In this document: positions 12,024-24,067 of the stretch, one piece after another | Numbering within the stretch: the first letter of the stretch is position 1 | Layout: each line of letters opens with the position of its first letter | DNA from: Lophium mytilinum | Taxonomy: Eukaryota; Ascomycota; Dothideomycetes; Mytilinidiales; Mytilinidiaceae | Direction: 5' to 3' | Assembly (NCBI GenBank): GCA_010093605.1 | Contig: MU004188.1 | Span: 196,341 to 260,340 of the forward strand | DNA length: 64,000 bases | The notes under the pieces: generated by a model | Told to the model about the DNA's origin: nothing | Database searches by the model: none | The model's input: only the letters and a program-made list of their open reading frames with translations | Translations under genes and position numbers: made by a program

Positions 12024-12890
12024 ATGGGTATAGAGGAGCAAAAAGAGGAGCAAAAAGAGGAGCGGGAAGTCCTCGACTCCATCTTCCCGGAGGAGATTAC
12101 AGGTAAAAATTCTCCATACCACCTGTCCGCGCGCATAAATATCTAATAAAATCCACCAGACATCTCCGAGACCGAATACCGCATCTCCATCCTCCTCGAC
12201 GTAGCTCTAACCAACGAAGATGACGACAAATTCGAGCCTCGTACGTCCACTCTCCCAGTCAGACCCTCCCTCCAATACCCCCACATCATCCGCGAATTTG
12301 TAAAGAACCAAGAACGAAGCCCCAAAAGCTAACCCCCACCAGCCACCATCCTCCTCCGCATCCAATACCCCCCCACCTACCCCGACGACGCGCCCATCCT
12401 CGACATCTCCGCGCCCCCCAACGCCCCAAAACACAAGTTCCTCGACATCTCCGAAGACCGCGCCACCCTCCTCTCCGCCCTCACGCCCACCATCGAGGAA
12501 AACCTCGGCATGGCCATGGTCTTCACCCTCTACTCCTCCCTCAAAGACTGCGCCGAGCTGCTTATTGCCGAGCGCCAGGCCGCCGCGCAAGCGTTGCAGG
12601 ATGTGGAGGCGGCGAAGGCGGAGGAGGCGGAGAATGCGAAGTTTCATGGGACGCAGGTGACGCGGGAGAGTTTCTTGAAGTGGCGGGATGGGTTTCGGAG
12701 GGAGATGCGGGAGCGGGAGGAGAGGCGGGTGGAGGAGAAGGAGGCGGAGGATAAGAAGAAGAGGGTTAAGGAGGAGAAGAGGATGACGGGGAGGGAGTTG
12801 TGGGAGGGGGGGTTGGCGAAGGGGGGAGAGGAGGAGGAGGAGGGTGGGGATGGTTTGGAGGGGGTGGAGAAGCTCAAGATCGAGGCGTGA
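12024..12890 (+). CDS. gir2: RWD-domain protein Gir2 (partner of DRG/Rbg GTPase)
   Basis: Binds Gcn1 and the developmentally regulated GTPase Rbg2/DRG in yeast and modulates translation and Gcn2 signalling. Three exons: 12024-12102, 12160-12240 and 12343-12890, with introns of 57 and 102 nt; phases close to 235 aa. The RWD domain covers about 5-120: EREVLDSIFPEEIT, then YRISILLDV, then the diagnostic ILLRIQYPPTYPDDAP. It is followed by a long Glu/Lys/Arg-rich helix with KWRDGFRREM and TGRELWEGG, the DRG-binding region of Gir2/RWDD1. The C-terminus is acidic. The ATG at 12024 is the first in frame and fits the family start (MG-EEQ-EE-EVL). Confidence 0.9.
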
Positions 12891-13101
12891 GGGGAAGAGT
12901 TGGGACGGAGGTTTTTGGGGCGCTTGGGGGCTCCATCGCGGAAAGGGCTATACTACTACTTGGATCTTTACGGGACGATAGTGAAGAACTAGCCTTCCAC
13001 ATGGGTACAGCATATAAAGCTGTATGGGAGAATGAGGATAGCACGACCCTGGCCTAAACCCTTCTAACCATCAATAGGGCACGCAAGTTCACTCCAAATC
13101 T

Positions 13102-13803
13102 ATGGGGAAAACCACCTCACGATCAAATTTGTCACTTCTTTCAACCACAGATGGGTTCCATATTGCGCTGATTGCGGCTTGCAAAACAGATAACGAGCCT
13201 GTCGTTGACCTCATCCTATCTCACGCACGTGCTTCTTCCGAGTACAGAGCTCACCATAAGCATGACCTGATATTCAAATTTGGAATGCAGGTCAATGAGA
13301 CGATGATGAAGAAAGTATGCAGCGGGCCTTTGTCCAACTCATCACACTCTCTTGTACGCCATACGCACGCGGAACTTACTATTCACTCATCTACTCATTG
13401 ATGTTGTCGAATGGATGTGGGATAGTGTGCGACTTGAAGAAGTTTTACACGAAGCCGTGCAATGGGGAGATTCTAGCGTCGTCACTGCGTTGGTCCTTGC
13501 CGGTGTGCCTCTGGGCGACAAAATCGTAGTAAAGATGGAAACAGAAACTCGAACATTTGCATACTCATCTGCGCTGGCCATTGCTATCTACAAAGGGCAC
13601 CGCGATATCGTGAACATGCTGTTGGATGCTAGCGCGCCAGTCAATTCGGATCCGCATTCGCAGGAAGCGGGAGAGAAGACCCTCGAAGGTATGAGCGGGC
13701 TTTAACAATGACACCCTCGAAGGAAAGGTCTAATCCCTAACTTTCACACCCAGCTTTCCCGAAATGCAATCCGGAATCGTTATATTTCGTTTCTGCTATC
13801 TGA
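13102..13803 (+). pseudogene. Ankyrin-repeat gene fragment, probably broken
   Basis: An ankyrin-like segment runs from about 13350: SSVVTALVLAGVPLG and SALAIAIYKGHRDIVNMLLD are good ankyrin helices. The end splices cleanly (donor after 13688, acceptor at 13753) into a short last exon AFPKCNPESLYFV with a stop at 13801-13803. The upstream part (13102-13314, MGKTTSRSNL..., IALIAACKTDNEPVVDLIL) also looks ankyrin-like but is in another frame. I found no intron of normal length that joins the two. Either the gene has lost its frame or an unusual intron was missed. Ankyrin-repeat genes of this kind are numerous and short-lived in fungi. Confidence 0.45.
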
Positions 13804-13990
13804 AAATCTCCATTAGACGTACTAGAATTAGTGCTCTAGCCTGTGCTATATCATCGCGGATCTATTTAGATTTGTTCTCGCAATTCAATCACCATTATTC
13901 TGTCATACTCGAACCACTCAAATTCATATTTCATTGCATTCTCCTCTGCATACATAAAGCACCCCTTCTGCTTCTGCCTATATAATCTAC

Positions 13991-14173
13991 CTAATAGCAC
14001 TCGCTACAACTCGCCACCTTCTTCGCCACATTATGGATATCCGGACACGTCGCGAAGCGCGGATTATAAAGATACTGGATCCCAGGGTTCTGCTACCGGA
14101 AGTCAGAGCAGGGGCTGTAGGTACTGAAGTCCCCTCCGCAGCGGCTGCAGTATTGCGTGGTGGCTTTGCACAT
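13991..14173 (-). pseudogene. Small Cys-rich family, copy A, interrupted by one stop codon
   Basis: Reads MCKATTQYCSRCGGDF at the start and VAKKVASCSECY at the end, closely matching copy B at 14539-14727. One in-frame TAG lies after about 26 codons; no intron of normal size can remove it. The promoter still has TATAAAAG at 14312-14319 on the minus strand, 139 bp before the ATG. It is a recent tandem duplicate of B that has lost its frame, unless the stop is an assembly error. Confidence 0.65.
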
Positions 14174-14311
14174 GTTGAGGCTTGAGTTCAGAAAGGGGGA
14201 GGTTGGATGGTTATTGGTAGCCTTCTGGGTGTGGGGTGTAATAGAAGTTTAGGTTGTCAGTGTGAGGCTTAGAGGTCTAGCAAGAGAGTGGGGGCATGAG
14301 TAGGAGAGAAA

Positions 14312-14319
14312 CTTTTATA
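14312..14319 (-). promoter_or_regulatory. TATA box of copy A
   Basis: TATAAAAG on the minus strand, 139 bp upstream of the copy A ATG, within the spacing seen for other family members (91-151 bp). Confidence 0.45.
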
Positions 14320-14538
14320 TTGCAAGAAGCAGTATATGTAGTGATAAAGTGAAGATGCAGCAGTTGAGTGAAGGCTGCTAGTGAAGGTGATAGACCGTGA
14401 CTTGGATAGCATAACAGAGCAGTGGCTCCCTTCTCCAAAGTAGTTCACTACATCCCACAGGATTTCAGCCCCTGCCTAGTCCTAGCCCTCCATTTCGCCG
14501 CCCCTCTTGATCATTCCACTCCTTCCCAAGCACTCTTT

Positions 14539-14727
14539 CTACGAGCACTGCTCACACGACGCCACCTTCTTCGCGGCACTATGGAAATAAGGGCATCGCG
14601 CACAGTTTGAATTTCCATCGCCGACGAAGTCCATCCACGCGTTAAGCCGGCGAAATTCGGAGCAGGGGGTATAAATGGGATAAGAGCCGCCGCAGCGGGA
14701 ACAGATTTGGTTGGTGGCTTTGCACAT
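14539..14727 (-). CDS. Small Cys-rich family, copy B (62 aa)
   Basis: Unknown function. The sequence begins MCKATNQICSRCGG and ends AAKKVASCEQCS. Cysteines fall as C2, C9xxC12, C22, then C42-xx-C45 and a terminal CxxC, which suggests a small zinc-binding fold. No signal peptide or membrane segment, so probably intracellular. An ATG at 14835 would give 98 aa in the same frame, but all relatives begin Met-Cys, so 14727 was chosen. It lies next to its broken duplicate A on the same strand and diverges from copy C. Confidence 0.65.
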   Translation of the reverse strand: MCKATNQICSRCGGSYPIYTPCSEFRRLNAWMDFVGDGNSNCARCPYFHSAAKKVASCEQCS

Positions 14728-15017
14728 ATTGAGGAAAGTGGTGATGTTTTGTTGGTGGTTGTTGGTGGTTGTTCGATATATTTGGATGTGTGGGGATTTG
14801 GTGAGGAGATGAGGGGAGGGAAGGAGACTTGACATACATTAAGTAGGAGACGGATGGCTGGATGAGTGAGGTGGCAGCTTGGTGAAGCTTTTAGTGAACG
14901 TACCGGGTGAAGTGACGACTGCTCCGTTTTCGAGGCTGATAGTAGGTTCTAGTCGTCCATGACTTCACGAATATGCTACATCGCTTGATGGTGCTGGCAT
15001 CGATAGCCTTTCGAGGA

Positions 15018-15025
15018 TATATAAA
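15018..15025 (+). promoter_or_regulatory. TATA box of copy C
   Basis: TATATAAA, 151 bp upstream of the ATG at 15169. A CT-rich stretch lies between them, as in strongly expressed fungal genes. Confidence 0.5.
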
Positions 15026-15168
15026 CGTCCTCAAAAGCCCCCCTCATCTACTTCCTACATCTTCATCAACCCTCAATTTACACCTCCAGGCTCCGAGAGC
15101 CCAATATCTCTATCAAACTTCGATCAGAGTACTTCGAGCTCCAAAGCCTACCACCAAAGACCGCCGGA

Positions 15169-15417
15169 ATGTGCATGTACTTCAAATACGCTAGCTGCCG
15201 ACATGAGAGGCGCGCCTCATGCTTCTCCTTCATCAACGCGCATCCCGAATTTGGGGGCATAGACCAGAGATGGTTGCCTCCAAACGCACCTGCGTGCCCG
15301 GACTCTAAACACAAGACCGTTCTGTGCGAAACACTGTGCCCAGATTGCGATCCTACCAATCATGCGGGCCATAGCGACAGAGGAAGGGGAAAGGTTGGAT
15401 ACGAGTATCTAGAGTAG
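15169..15417 (+). CDS. Small Cys-rich family, copy C (82 aa)
   Basis: Begins MCMYFKYASCRHERRASC, with APACPD in the middle and a C-terminal CETLCPDCD. This is a diverged member of the family: the first CxxC is replaced by CxH, which could still bind metal. No signal peptide. The C-terminal residues KVGYEYLE and the stop codon lie inside the first unit of a 50-bp tandem repeat, so the end of the protein has been shaped by that repeat. Confidence 0.6.
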   Translation: MCMYFKYASCRHERRASCFSFINAHPEFGGIDQRWLPPNAPACPDSKHKTVLCETLCPDCDPTNHAGHSDRGRGKVGYEYLE

Positions 15418-15535
15418 ATGCTGTAGATAGACTTAGGGGAAAGATTGGATACGAGTCTCTGGGCTAGATGCTGTAGATGAACTGAGAGGAAAGATTGGAT
15501 ACGAGTCTATAGGCTAGATGCTGTAGATGGATTTG
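15386..15535 (+). repeat. 50-bp minisatellite, three copies
   Basis: Three consecutive 50-bp units begin at 15386, 15436 and 15486. Each contains GGATACGAGT and TAGATGCTGTAGAT, with a few substitutions between units. The first unit overlaps the last codons and stop of small Cys-rich copy C. Confidence 0.85.
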
Positions 15536-15550
15536 GGGAAATACATTCAA

Positions 15551-15805
15551 TTATAAACTTGATTTACTAGCTGCGGTAAAAACTGAAACTTCCTCGCCCA
15601 ACCATTTGCTCACCTTGTAGTGATGCCACACCTTTGCATTGAGTTCTGGAAACCCGCAAGTGTAGTCCCTGTCTGTCACTCTTCCTGCACCACTTGGTGC
15701 GGTTTCTAGGCTCGAGATAGAAGTAGTGCACATGGCAGCAGAGGTGGTTAATGTGAACTCGATGGTCGCTGCGGCCCCGTATATCAACACTACTTTCGAG
15801 CCCAT
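15551..15805 (-). CDS. Possible terminal exon of an unrecognised gene
   Basis: An 84-codon reading (MGSKVVLIYGAAATIEF... ending VFTAASKSSL) follows a good intron (GTGAGT at 15853 to CCAG at 15806, 48 nt), with open sequence (YRLYIFKY) upstream. No family is recognised and no full gene can be built, so it may be a real small gene, a relic, or chance. Confidence 0.28.
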   Translation of the reverse strand: MGSKVVLIYGAAATIEFTLTTSAAMCTTSISSLETAPSGAGRVTDRDYTCGFPELNAKVWHHYKVSKWLGEEVSVFTAASKSSL

Positions 15806-16135
15806 CTGGTAAGTATGATCACGATGTGAAGGAGGCGAGAGAGAACGACTCACGTACTTGAATATATATAAGCGGTACAGAACGGTATGGGCCAGGAAGT
15901 AGATGTCAAGGCGCAGGACTAAGGTATGGAATTTTACCTAACACAGGAACATTACCAGTTAAAAGGAATGATTGTTAGCTGTGCAGGCGTTGCTAAATCC
16001 CACGACTACTGTAAAAACTACCACTAGTATAGCACGGCAAATCCTTCAAGTCGTTTGAATGTACTTTATATGTAAACAGTTTCAGAAAAGGAACACCGTG
16101 GTACACATTTCTCACGCTCTTCATGCCCCGTCTTC

Positions 16136-17879
16136 TTAAGCATAAGGAGCATTCTGAAGCCAATAACACCTCAAATTGCTTCCCGGATCATGGAAAGGCG
16201 CAATTCCAGTCACATTAAGATCTTCAGCCGTGCCAAAGAGCCCGTATGTAGGGAAAGGCGGCAAGCCGGCGGCACTCGGCACTCCAGCCACGGCAAACGT
16301 AGTGATCCACTCCTGCAACACTATCGCGACAGTATCGTTTACGACAGACGGAGAGGGGCCGTCGTAAAAAGTGTAGGGAACGTCCTCACCATGGGTCCCA
16401 GGAGGAACACTGAACACGTAGTTGTAGGTTTTGTTCTTGTAAGCCCGGGCGAGGTAGTTCGTGTTGCACACGAATACGACTTCGGCCCAGAAAGTGGAAG
16501 AGCGCCCGAATTCGGTCGTGTAGCCATATGCACCGCTGTAATCAGGGGGATATAGCACCTGCGTGACGATGGTGAAGGCGGCCGGCGAGATGTCGGGGAA
16601 TGCATTGCGGACGTTTTGGTTGAATGTCGCGTCCGTCTGCACGGGCGCAGTGAATAAATCACCCTCGTGGGAGTTGTGGCCGATTAGCAGATTCAGGCTC
16701 TGGTCAAACTTCCCTTGGGAGAGGAGGATGCCGGGTAGAGCGGGTGAGAAGACACCGTCAACAGCCGGACCTGTGCATGTGAGCGCTTGTAAGGCAAAGG
16801 CGAGAAGAGTACTGACCAAATGTGAAAAGGCCATATTGTGACCCTGCCGTAATGTTTCTGTTTACCGCTTGCAGCTGTGTTGAAGACAGATCCCTCAATT
16901 GCTGCAGCGTAGAGACATCTGATGCGTTCAAAACCTTGTGGAAAAGGGGGTCTTCTTGATCATTATTCGGAATGGGAGCAAATCCAGGACTCTGTAGGAT
17001 TGCTTGTTGAAAAGGAACTTTCCCTTTGGAGCCGCCGTAGGCTGTTATCTGATGCTCGATACTCCCTCCGCCTGCAGACTCCCCGATGACAGTCACTCTG
17101 TTCGGATCTCCGCCGAAAAGATGGATGTACTTCTGGACCCAATCAAAGGCAAGGCGCTGGTCATAAAGCCCGGCATTGGCAGTCCCATTCTGCGACTGGT
17201 ACGTGGAACCAGAGAGCCACCCCTATGCTTGGATTAGCTACGCTCGCTACGGAAGGGCTAGATTGGCGTACGAAAAGGCCAAGACGATAGTTCATGGCGA
17301 CATAGACGATGCCCTGGCCCGTGGCTTGCTCGCTTCTAGCGATCAAGCCAGCAGGGCTTCCAGCTTTCGTACCCAGCGTATAGCCTCCGCCATAGACCCA
17401 GACAAGGACAGCGGCTCCTTTCTGGGTACCGTTGAAAACGGCTTGCGGCACAGCAACATCCAAGAAAAGACAATCTTCGTTTTCGCTAGGGGATGGCGGA
17501 GGAGGACCACTGAGGCCTTCGGCCGCGAGAATCCATGCCGGGTATGCTTGCGGACAGATGAAACCTACAGACCCGTTGTTTACAGTCCGGTCTGTCGTTC
17601 GGGGTGCAATGGGAGCCTCGAATCGCAAATCTCCCAAGGGGGGTTCAGCGAAGCGAATGTTTGAGAAAGTGTAGTAATCTCCTGTCGCCTAATGAAACAA
17701 AACGTGAGTGCTCGGGATTGTTTTTATGATGTAAAAGGTGAGCGTCATACATTGATTGTGGCCTGGTTGACACTATATCCAAGATCGACGGTTGGCAAGC
17801 ACGACGCGCGACGCACGTTGGACAATGTCAGGAGGAGTGACAAGCTGCCGACAAGGCTGGCGGCTTGAGGTCGCATCAT
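16136..17879 (-). CDS. Secreted type-B carboxylesterase 1
   Basis: Carboxylesterase/lipase of the alpha/beta-hydrolase fold, expected to hydrolyse esters outside the cell. Four exons: 17879-17751, 17688-17272, 17222-16817 and 16770-16136. Introns are 62, 49 and 46 nt, and phases close to 528 aa. The N-terminus is a signal peptide ([12 protein letters not shown]). Family features are [16 protein letters not shown], the Cys-loop and oxyanion region [11 protein letters not shown] and [12 protein letters not shown], and the nucleophile GESAGGGS (Ser about 231). The acid is likely in GHNSHEGD and the His in PPGTHGEDV. Two adjacent ATGs (17879, 17876) are possible starts. It diverges from a second carboxylesterase 1.75 kb away and lies between two groups of small Cys-rich genes. 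Confidence 0.9.
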
Positions 17880-19634
17880 TGCGGTCCGAGAAAGTTTTTA
17901 TATGTTTAGAGGACGCTGGCAGCTGAAGGCTTTGTGTTTCTCATGTCCAGCACCTTCTTATTTGTATACTAATGGCAAGCCAGCGCCCACGGGTGATAGT
18001 ATTACCGTGACTTCCACTAACATCTGCCGTGTGGTAGTTGTTCCTGACCAGAACACGCCCTGGCATAGCAGTGGCGCTTAGCAGTGCCTAATATGACGCG
18101 TTATGAGTGAGAGTGCGCAGAGCGGAAATCTCCGCAAACCCACTTGTATCCGATTCTAGGCCCGATTCCGGAACAGGTTGTAGAAACGGACCATCAAGTG
18201 CCTGTCAGAGATGGAAGTAAGTTCGCGGAGAGGGTTTATGACTGGCTTAGTACGCCGTTCTATGGTCCCAATTGGCAGGGCCCAGGATTACTTAGTAAGA
18301 GAATGAATGAAGTCCCATGCAGAACGATACCAAAATAACATCTTAAGTACTGTCAACCGCAACATCAGCTAAAATATGAGCGTTTTGATTGATGACCTGT
18401 AGCGGAGTTTGGAGAAAAGCTAGTCGACGTTCGGCACTTTACGGGTTGCGGTGTGGGCACCAAATCAGCCGCTTTTTGTCTTGCGGAGAGGCAATCCTGG
18501 AGGTGCGTCGAAACCTCAAAAAGTCAGATATTTCATGACAGGGGCACGGCCCGCAGCCGATCCGTAAAGTAAGCTTCCCCGCTAGTGCATTTTTGTGCAT
18601 AGAACTAGTACGAACTAGTGGCGGCCCAAAACACCAAAAACCAACGGCATCACCAAACCTCCCATCATCACAGCATTCTGCGCACCCAAAACTCAGCGGA
18701 GAAGATAGATCTGAACGTGCGCCCGTTTCCACCGACTCTACGAAACGAACATCGTTCCGCTGCTGTTCTATTTGACTTGCCGGGCAACCAGCTCTGCCGG
18801 CATTGGGCCCTGCTTGGCAAGCTTTGGCTTCATGTAGGTACCACTTCATCTCCTTGGTGATGATCAAGCGTCAGGAAAGCATGACTGCCACCCCATCACT
18901 GCACCGAACCGCAATGCTAGTTCGAGCGTCGCCAGGTTCCCCGCTGGTACTTTTTCCATCTTTTTTCCATGTCCTGGTATATCTTCCCGCATCGTCCCAC
19001 AGTCCTGGTTCCATCATGTACCAGCTGCCTCGGCATCTCTTTGCTCATTTACGCTCGATCCGCCACCCGGAACACTCTAGACCGTACGTGCAGCTAATTG
19101 GCGTCCCTAGGTCAACCAGACAAGCCAGTCGCGATGCCTGCTTCCCCAGAACCGGATTGCATCATCAGCTCCTGCATCGCCCACCCTGCTAGAATTGGGA
19201 TGCATGCATGGAGCTTCAACCAGGTTATTTAGACTTTGCGGGGTGTGCAAAGACCGGCGCCTTTTAAACTGGAATATTGGCTTAGTCTGCCGCCCTAGAA
19301 GAGATAGCTGCGCTGTGGGGTGGCGGGATCGAGCATTGTATTATTCACAGGTACGGGCCTTCGACCCATCATGATCATGCGCCACGGTATAGTAGAAAAT
19401 GCTAAGCTAGTGAGAGGCCTTCGAGCGCCATTAACTAGTCTCCCCTTTCGTTAGACAACTTGTTAGGCTTGGTGGTGTGAGTGTGAGCTTCAGTCCCTGC
19501 ACATGAGATCCAAAGCAATTAACTGGGAGTGAGAGAATTCCTGTGTCTTGATGCCCAGTTCTCTTTATAAGAAATGCGGCATGTCCTTCGTCCTCAGTTA
19601 GCACTTCATTATTATTTCTTCCTCACTACCAATA
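17880..19634. other. Intergenic between two divergent carboxylesterase genes
   Basis: Contains the hydrolase relic at 18144-18338. The rest has only short frames without family features, including a 142-codon minus-strand frame at 18439-18867 that I do not support. Both esterase promoters must be here. Confidence 0.5.
18144..18338 (+). pseudogene. Relic of an alpha/beta-hydrolase-3 gene
   Basis: The reading EQVVETDHQVPVRDGSKFAE, followed by RVYDWLS, looks like the N-terminal region of alpha/beta-hydrolase fold-3 enzymes (TD--VPVRDGS----RVY). The frame stops before the HGGG and GDSAG motifs, which are not found downstream. It looks like the remains of a third esterase gene in this locus. Confidence 0.35.
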
Positions 19635-21444
<1,810 letters not shown>

Positions 21445-22214
21445 TAGGGGCGCGCCTACCTCCGCTTTACTGAGCTGAAAAAGTGAGTTTGGGGTCTGTC
21501 GTTGAGTCACCGTGACTTCGACACGGGGCCGAAATTGAATGGGAATTGAAACGATATCCTCATCGAAAGCTGGTTCTGAGACAACGCCCATATTTTAAAA
21601 CACTGGCACATCAATTTGAAAAGCAATGCTCTCGCGTTGTGACACGACTTCAGGAGACGAAGCTATATCGAAGATGATATCATGCAGTGAATATCTGTTG
21701 TTCTTTTGGCCACGTGTTCGTGAAAAGGAGGTCATAAATCATTCGCTGAAACAGCTATCCAATTACATCCGCCAAACCACAAGACCATACACGCCGTTCG
21801 CTGCACGCAGATTCCAAGCGACAGATCCCTCTAACCTCATCCCTTAGGTGATCTACGCTATACTACCTCGCTGCACGATGGGCTAGGTTGCTAGTTCGCA
21901 GCTTGGCGAGCCCCTGGAAGACTTCCTTTTCCGCCCACGATCGCAAAGGCCACCGCAGACGTCGGTGTAACGGGTCTTGCTGACGCTCTTGTGGGCAATG
22001 TTACCTACAATTACTTCGTTGTTCGAGAACAGCATTTTTACTATGCTAAATTACTCAGTGCTGTCCCTGCCACTGCATGCTACCTGGAAACATACCCTTT
22101 CCTTTCTTTTTCCTTCCCCTCCGTCACCACCCCCTCAACCCGCGGCTTGCAATCTTCAGACACGGAACAGGCATCGATCGTCTAAGTCAGCAGTACCCCA
22201 AACCAAGCACCAAG
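21445..22214. other. Intergenic, no gene seen
   Basis: Downstream flank of carboxylesterase 2 and upstream region of small Cys-rich copy D. No coding, RNA or clear repeat feature found. Confidence 0.5.
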
Positions 22215-22469
22215 ATGTGCTTTCACACCACCGAAACATGTACCGAATGCAAAAGCTGCTACATACACCCGTGCCGCAGCCCATGCCATCTGTACCTATC
22301 CACCCACCCCGAGTATCATATCGACGATAATATCCCTCCTTCAGCTCCTCCGTGCTCATTCTCCGACGTGATTAACCACGACTCCAGATGCCGGGAATGT
22401 CGAGAGTCTTTAGGAGCTAGAGGAAGCCGACGGGTCCCATGGGCGGAGGACACTAACGGGGGACGATGA
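22215..22469 (+). CDS. Small Cys-rich family, copy D (84 aa)
   Basis: Begins MCFHTTETCTECKSCYIHPC and carries SAPPCSF and CRECRES near the C-terminus, so the full family pattern is present: C2, CxxC, central C, APPC, CxxCR. No signal peptide. An in-frame upstream extension exists, but relatives begin at Met-Cys. Followed on the same strand by copies E, F and G. Confidence 0.65.
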   Translation: MCFHTTETCTECKSCYIHPCRSPCHLYLSTHPEYHIDDNIPPSAPPCSFSDVINHDSRCRECRESLGARGSRRVPWAEDTNGGR

Positions 22470-22656
22470 GTTCTCCGGAATAGCGGACCACGATGAAGTG
22501 AGCGTCACACGGCCAGAGCACCGAGAACAACACGATCCTGGCACGTAGAAAATCACTGCTCAAAGCTGGTCAATCCATGCTGCGTTTACAAAGCAGTTTC
22601 CCGTTTCACTAAAGCGCCACCTCACTTGCAATCACTCATTGTGCACACGCTCCTCA

Positions 22657-22663
22657 TATAAAA
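22657..22663 (+). promoter_or_regulatory. TATA box of copy E
   Basis: TATAAAA, 91 bp upstream of the ATG at 22748, followed by a CT-rich leader. Confidence 0.5.
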
Positions 22664-22747
22664 CCCTCTTTCCTTTCGATATTTTACTCTCCATCCTCCA
22701 CTTTCACCAAGAGCTAACCTAGACACCCCGAGCTATCGATCACCAGA

Positions 22748-22981
22748 ATGTGCACCGAGACCAACACGACCTGCAAGCAGTGCGGTATCATTACCGCTTT
22801 ACGCTACCCTTGCGGCGACTTTCTGAGAATCTATCCCGAGTTCTGCACCCGCCCACTCTTCACTAATCCGATTCCCGCCACAGCGCCGCTGTGTGAGCGG
22901 CCGGGGTATGCTCATTCGTTCCAGCGGACTTGCAGGGAGTGTCGCGGGGCAATGACAGCTCCGAGGGCGCGTCTTGGATAG
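22748..22981 (+). CDS. Small Cys-rich family, copy E (77 aa)
   Basis: Begins MCTETNTTCKQCGIITALRY, then PCGDFLRIYPEF, TAPLCER and TCRECRGAM. It has every family cysteine: C2, C9xxC12, one C about ten residues later, the APLC cysteine and CxxCR. Basic C-terminus (APRARLG). No signal peptide. Unknown function; a metal-binding role is inferred from the paired cysteines only. Confidence 0.7.
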   Translation: MCTETNTTCKQCGIITALRYPCGDFLRIYPEFCTRPLFTNPIPATAPLCERPGYAHSFQRTCRECRGAMTAPRARLG

Positions 22982-23656
22982 GAAGGGGCGTGATGCGAGC
23001 TAGAAGAAGCGGGATTGCGGAGTTGGGAATGGAAAAGATTGGGTTTGAAGAAGGGATGGGTCAAGAGAATGGAATTAATGAGATTACATGACCTACGACA
23101 AGGGACTGCGATATGATATGATATGAATGGTGATAATGATGTATTTGTGTACCAACCTCGTCCTTCTATCGACACGCTTTCAGTGGGCCGGGGACACATC
23201 AATCAACTTAGGGGAACGTTGGTCTGCGTAAGGCTGGTAGTTTGAGATACGACGAAGAGAAAGTGGCGAGATTTAGGTACAAAGCCTTCGTTAGGACCAG
23301 GGAGATTTAGAGTGGCATACTTCACACATCAGGATTGACCCGCAGAGCCGTGAAGGTTAATATTGTGACGTTAGTAGGAGGATCATGTCCGGCCATGTCA
23401 CTCGAATTCACCTTTCAAGTAGGTTGTTCGAATCCAAGTCATGAATCCAAGCCACCAGCACGTTGGCAGCCACATCACTTACCATGCACCAGACTCCTAG
23501 AACCTCGACTATAAGTCACCTTCCCCTTACGCACTCCTCTTCCTGTACCAACCCCAAACCTGCAGCTCTAGAAAGCCAAACTCGATCACAACTACATATC
23601 CAAAACCAGAAAGATACACCACCTAAACCCATCGAAACCCATCAAAATCCATAAAA
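22982..23656. other. Intergenic between copies E and F
   Basis: Contains the TATA box of copy F near 23510 and nothing else supportable. A GTTCGAATCC-like string near 23427 resembles a tRNA T-arm, but no cloverleaf fits around it. Confidence 0.5.
23510..23515 (+). promoter_or_regulatory. TATA-like box of copy F
   Basis: TATAAG, 147 bp upstream of the ATG at 23657, followed by a CT-rich leader. Confidence 0.4.
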
Positions 23657-24067
23657 ATGTGCAGATTCTCCACCAGCACCTGCCCTACTTGCGGATCGTC
23701 TAAGGACTGGAGATCGGCCTGCTACTGGATGGGTGAGATGTACCCCCCGAAAACTGCTCTTGATTTGCTGAACATCCCCACCGACGCACCTCCGTGTCCG
23801 GTCGGGATCCATGAGCATAGTGACTATTCGATGATATGTGGACAATGTCGCTTCAATAGTCGCATGCAGAATTACGAAGCAGGGATGGGGCGAGGCGGAG
23901 GTAGAGGCGGAGGTGGAAGTCGAGGCGGAGACCGAGGTGAAGACAACGGCGGCAATGGAGGAGGACAAAGCTTCGGGGGTGGGCGAGGCCCTGGAGGAGG
24001 GCGTGGATATGGAGGAGGACAGAACAATAGCAGGGCTTCTCAATCCCAAAATTATCTGGATTGGTAA
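23657..24067 (+). CDS. Small Cys-rich family, copy F, with RGG/Gly-rich tail (136 aa)
   Basis: The first 75 residues are a typical family domain: MCRFSTSTCPTCGSS, a central Cys in SACYW, TDAPPCPVG and ICGQCRFNS. Unlike its relatives it then carries about 55 residues rich in RGG and GGR (for example GRGGGRGGGGSRGGDRG), ending SQSQNYLDW. RGG boxes often bind RNA and are targets of arginine methylation. The DNA of the tail is a GGAGG-type low-complexity run, so it may have arisen by repeat expansion. No signal peptide. Confidence 0.65.
   Translation: MCRFSTSTCPTCGSSKDWRSACYWMGEMYPPKTALDLLNIPTDAPPCPVGIHEHSDYSMICGQCRFNSRMQNYEAGMGRGGGRGGGGSRGGDRGEDNGGNGGGQSFGGGRGPGGGRGYGGGQNNSRASQSQNYLDW

Noticed and set aside
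18439-18867. 142-codon minus-strand frame
   Set aside because: No credible ATG context, no splice partners, no recognisable domain; likely chance.
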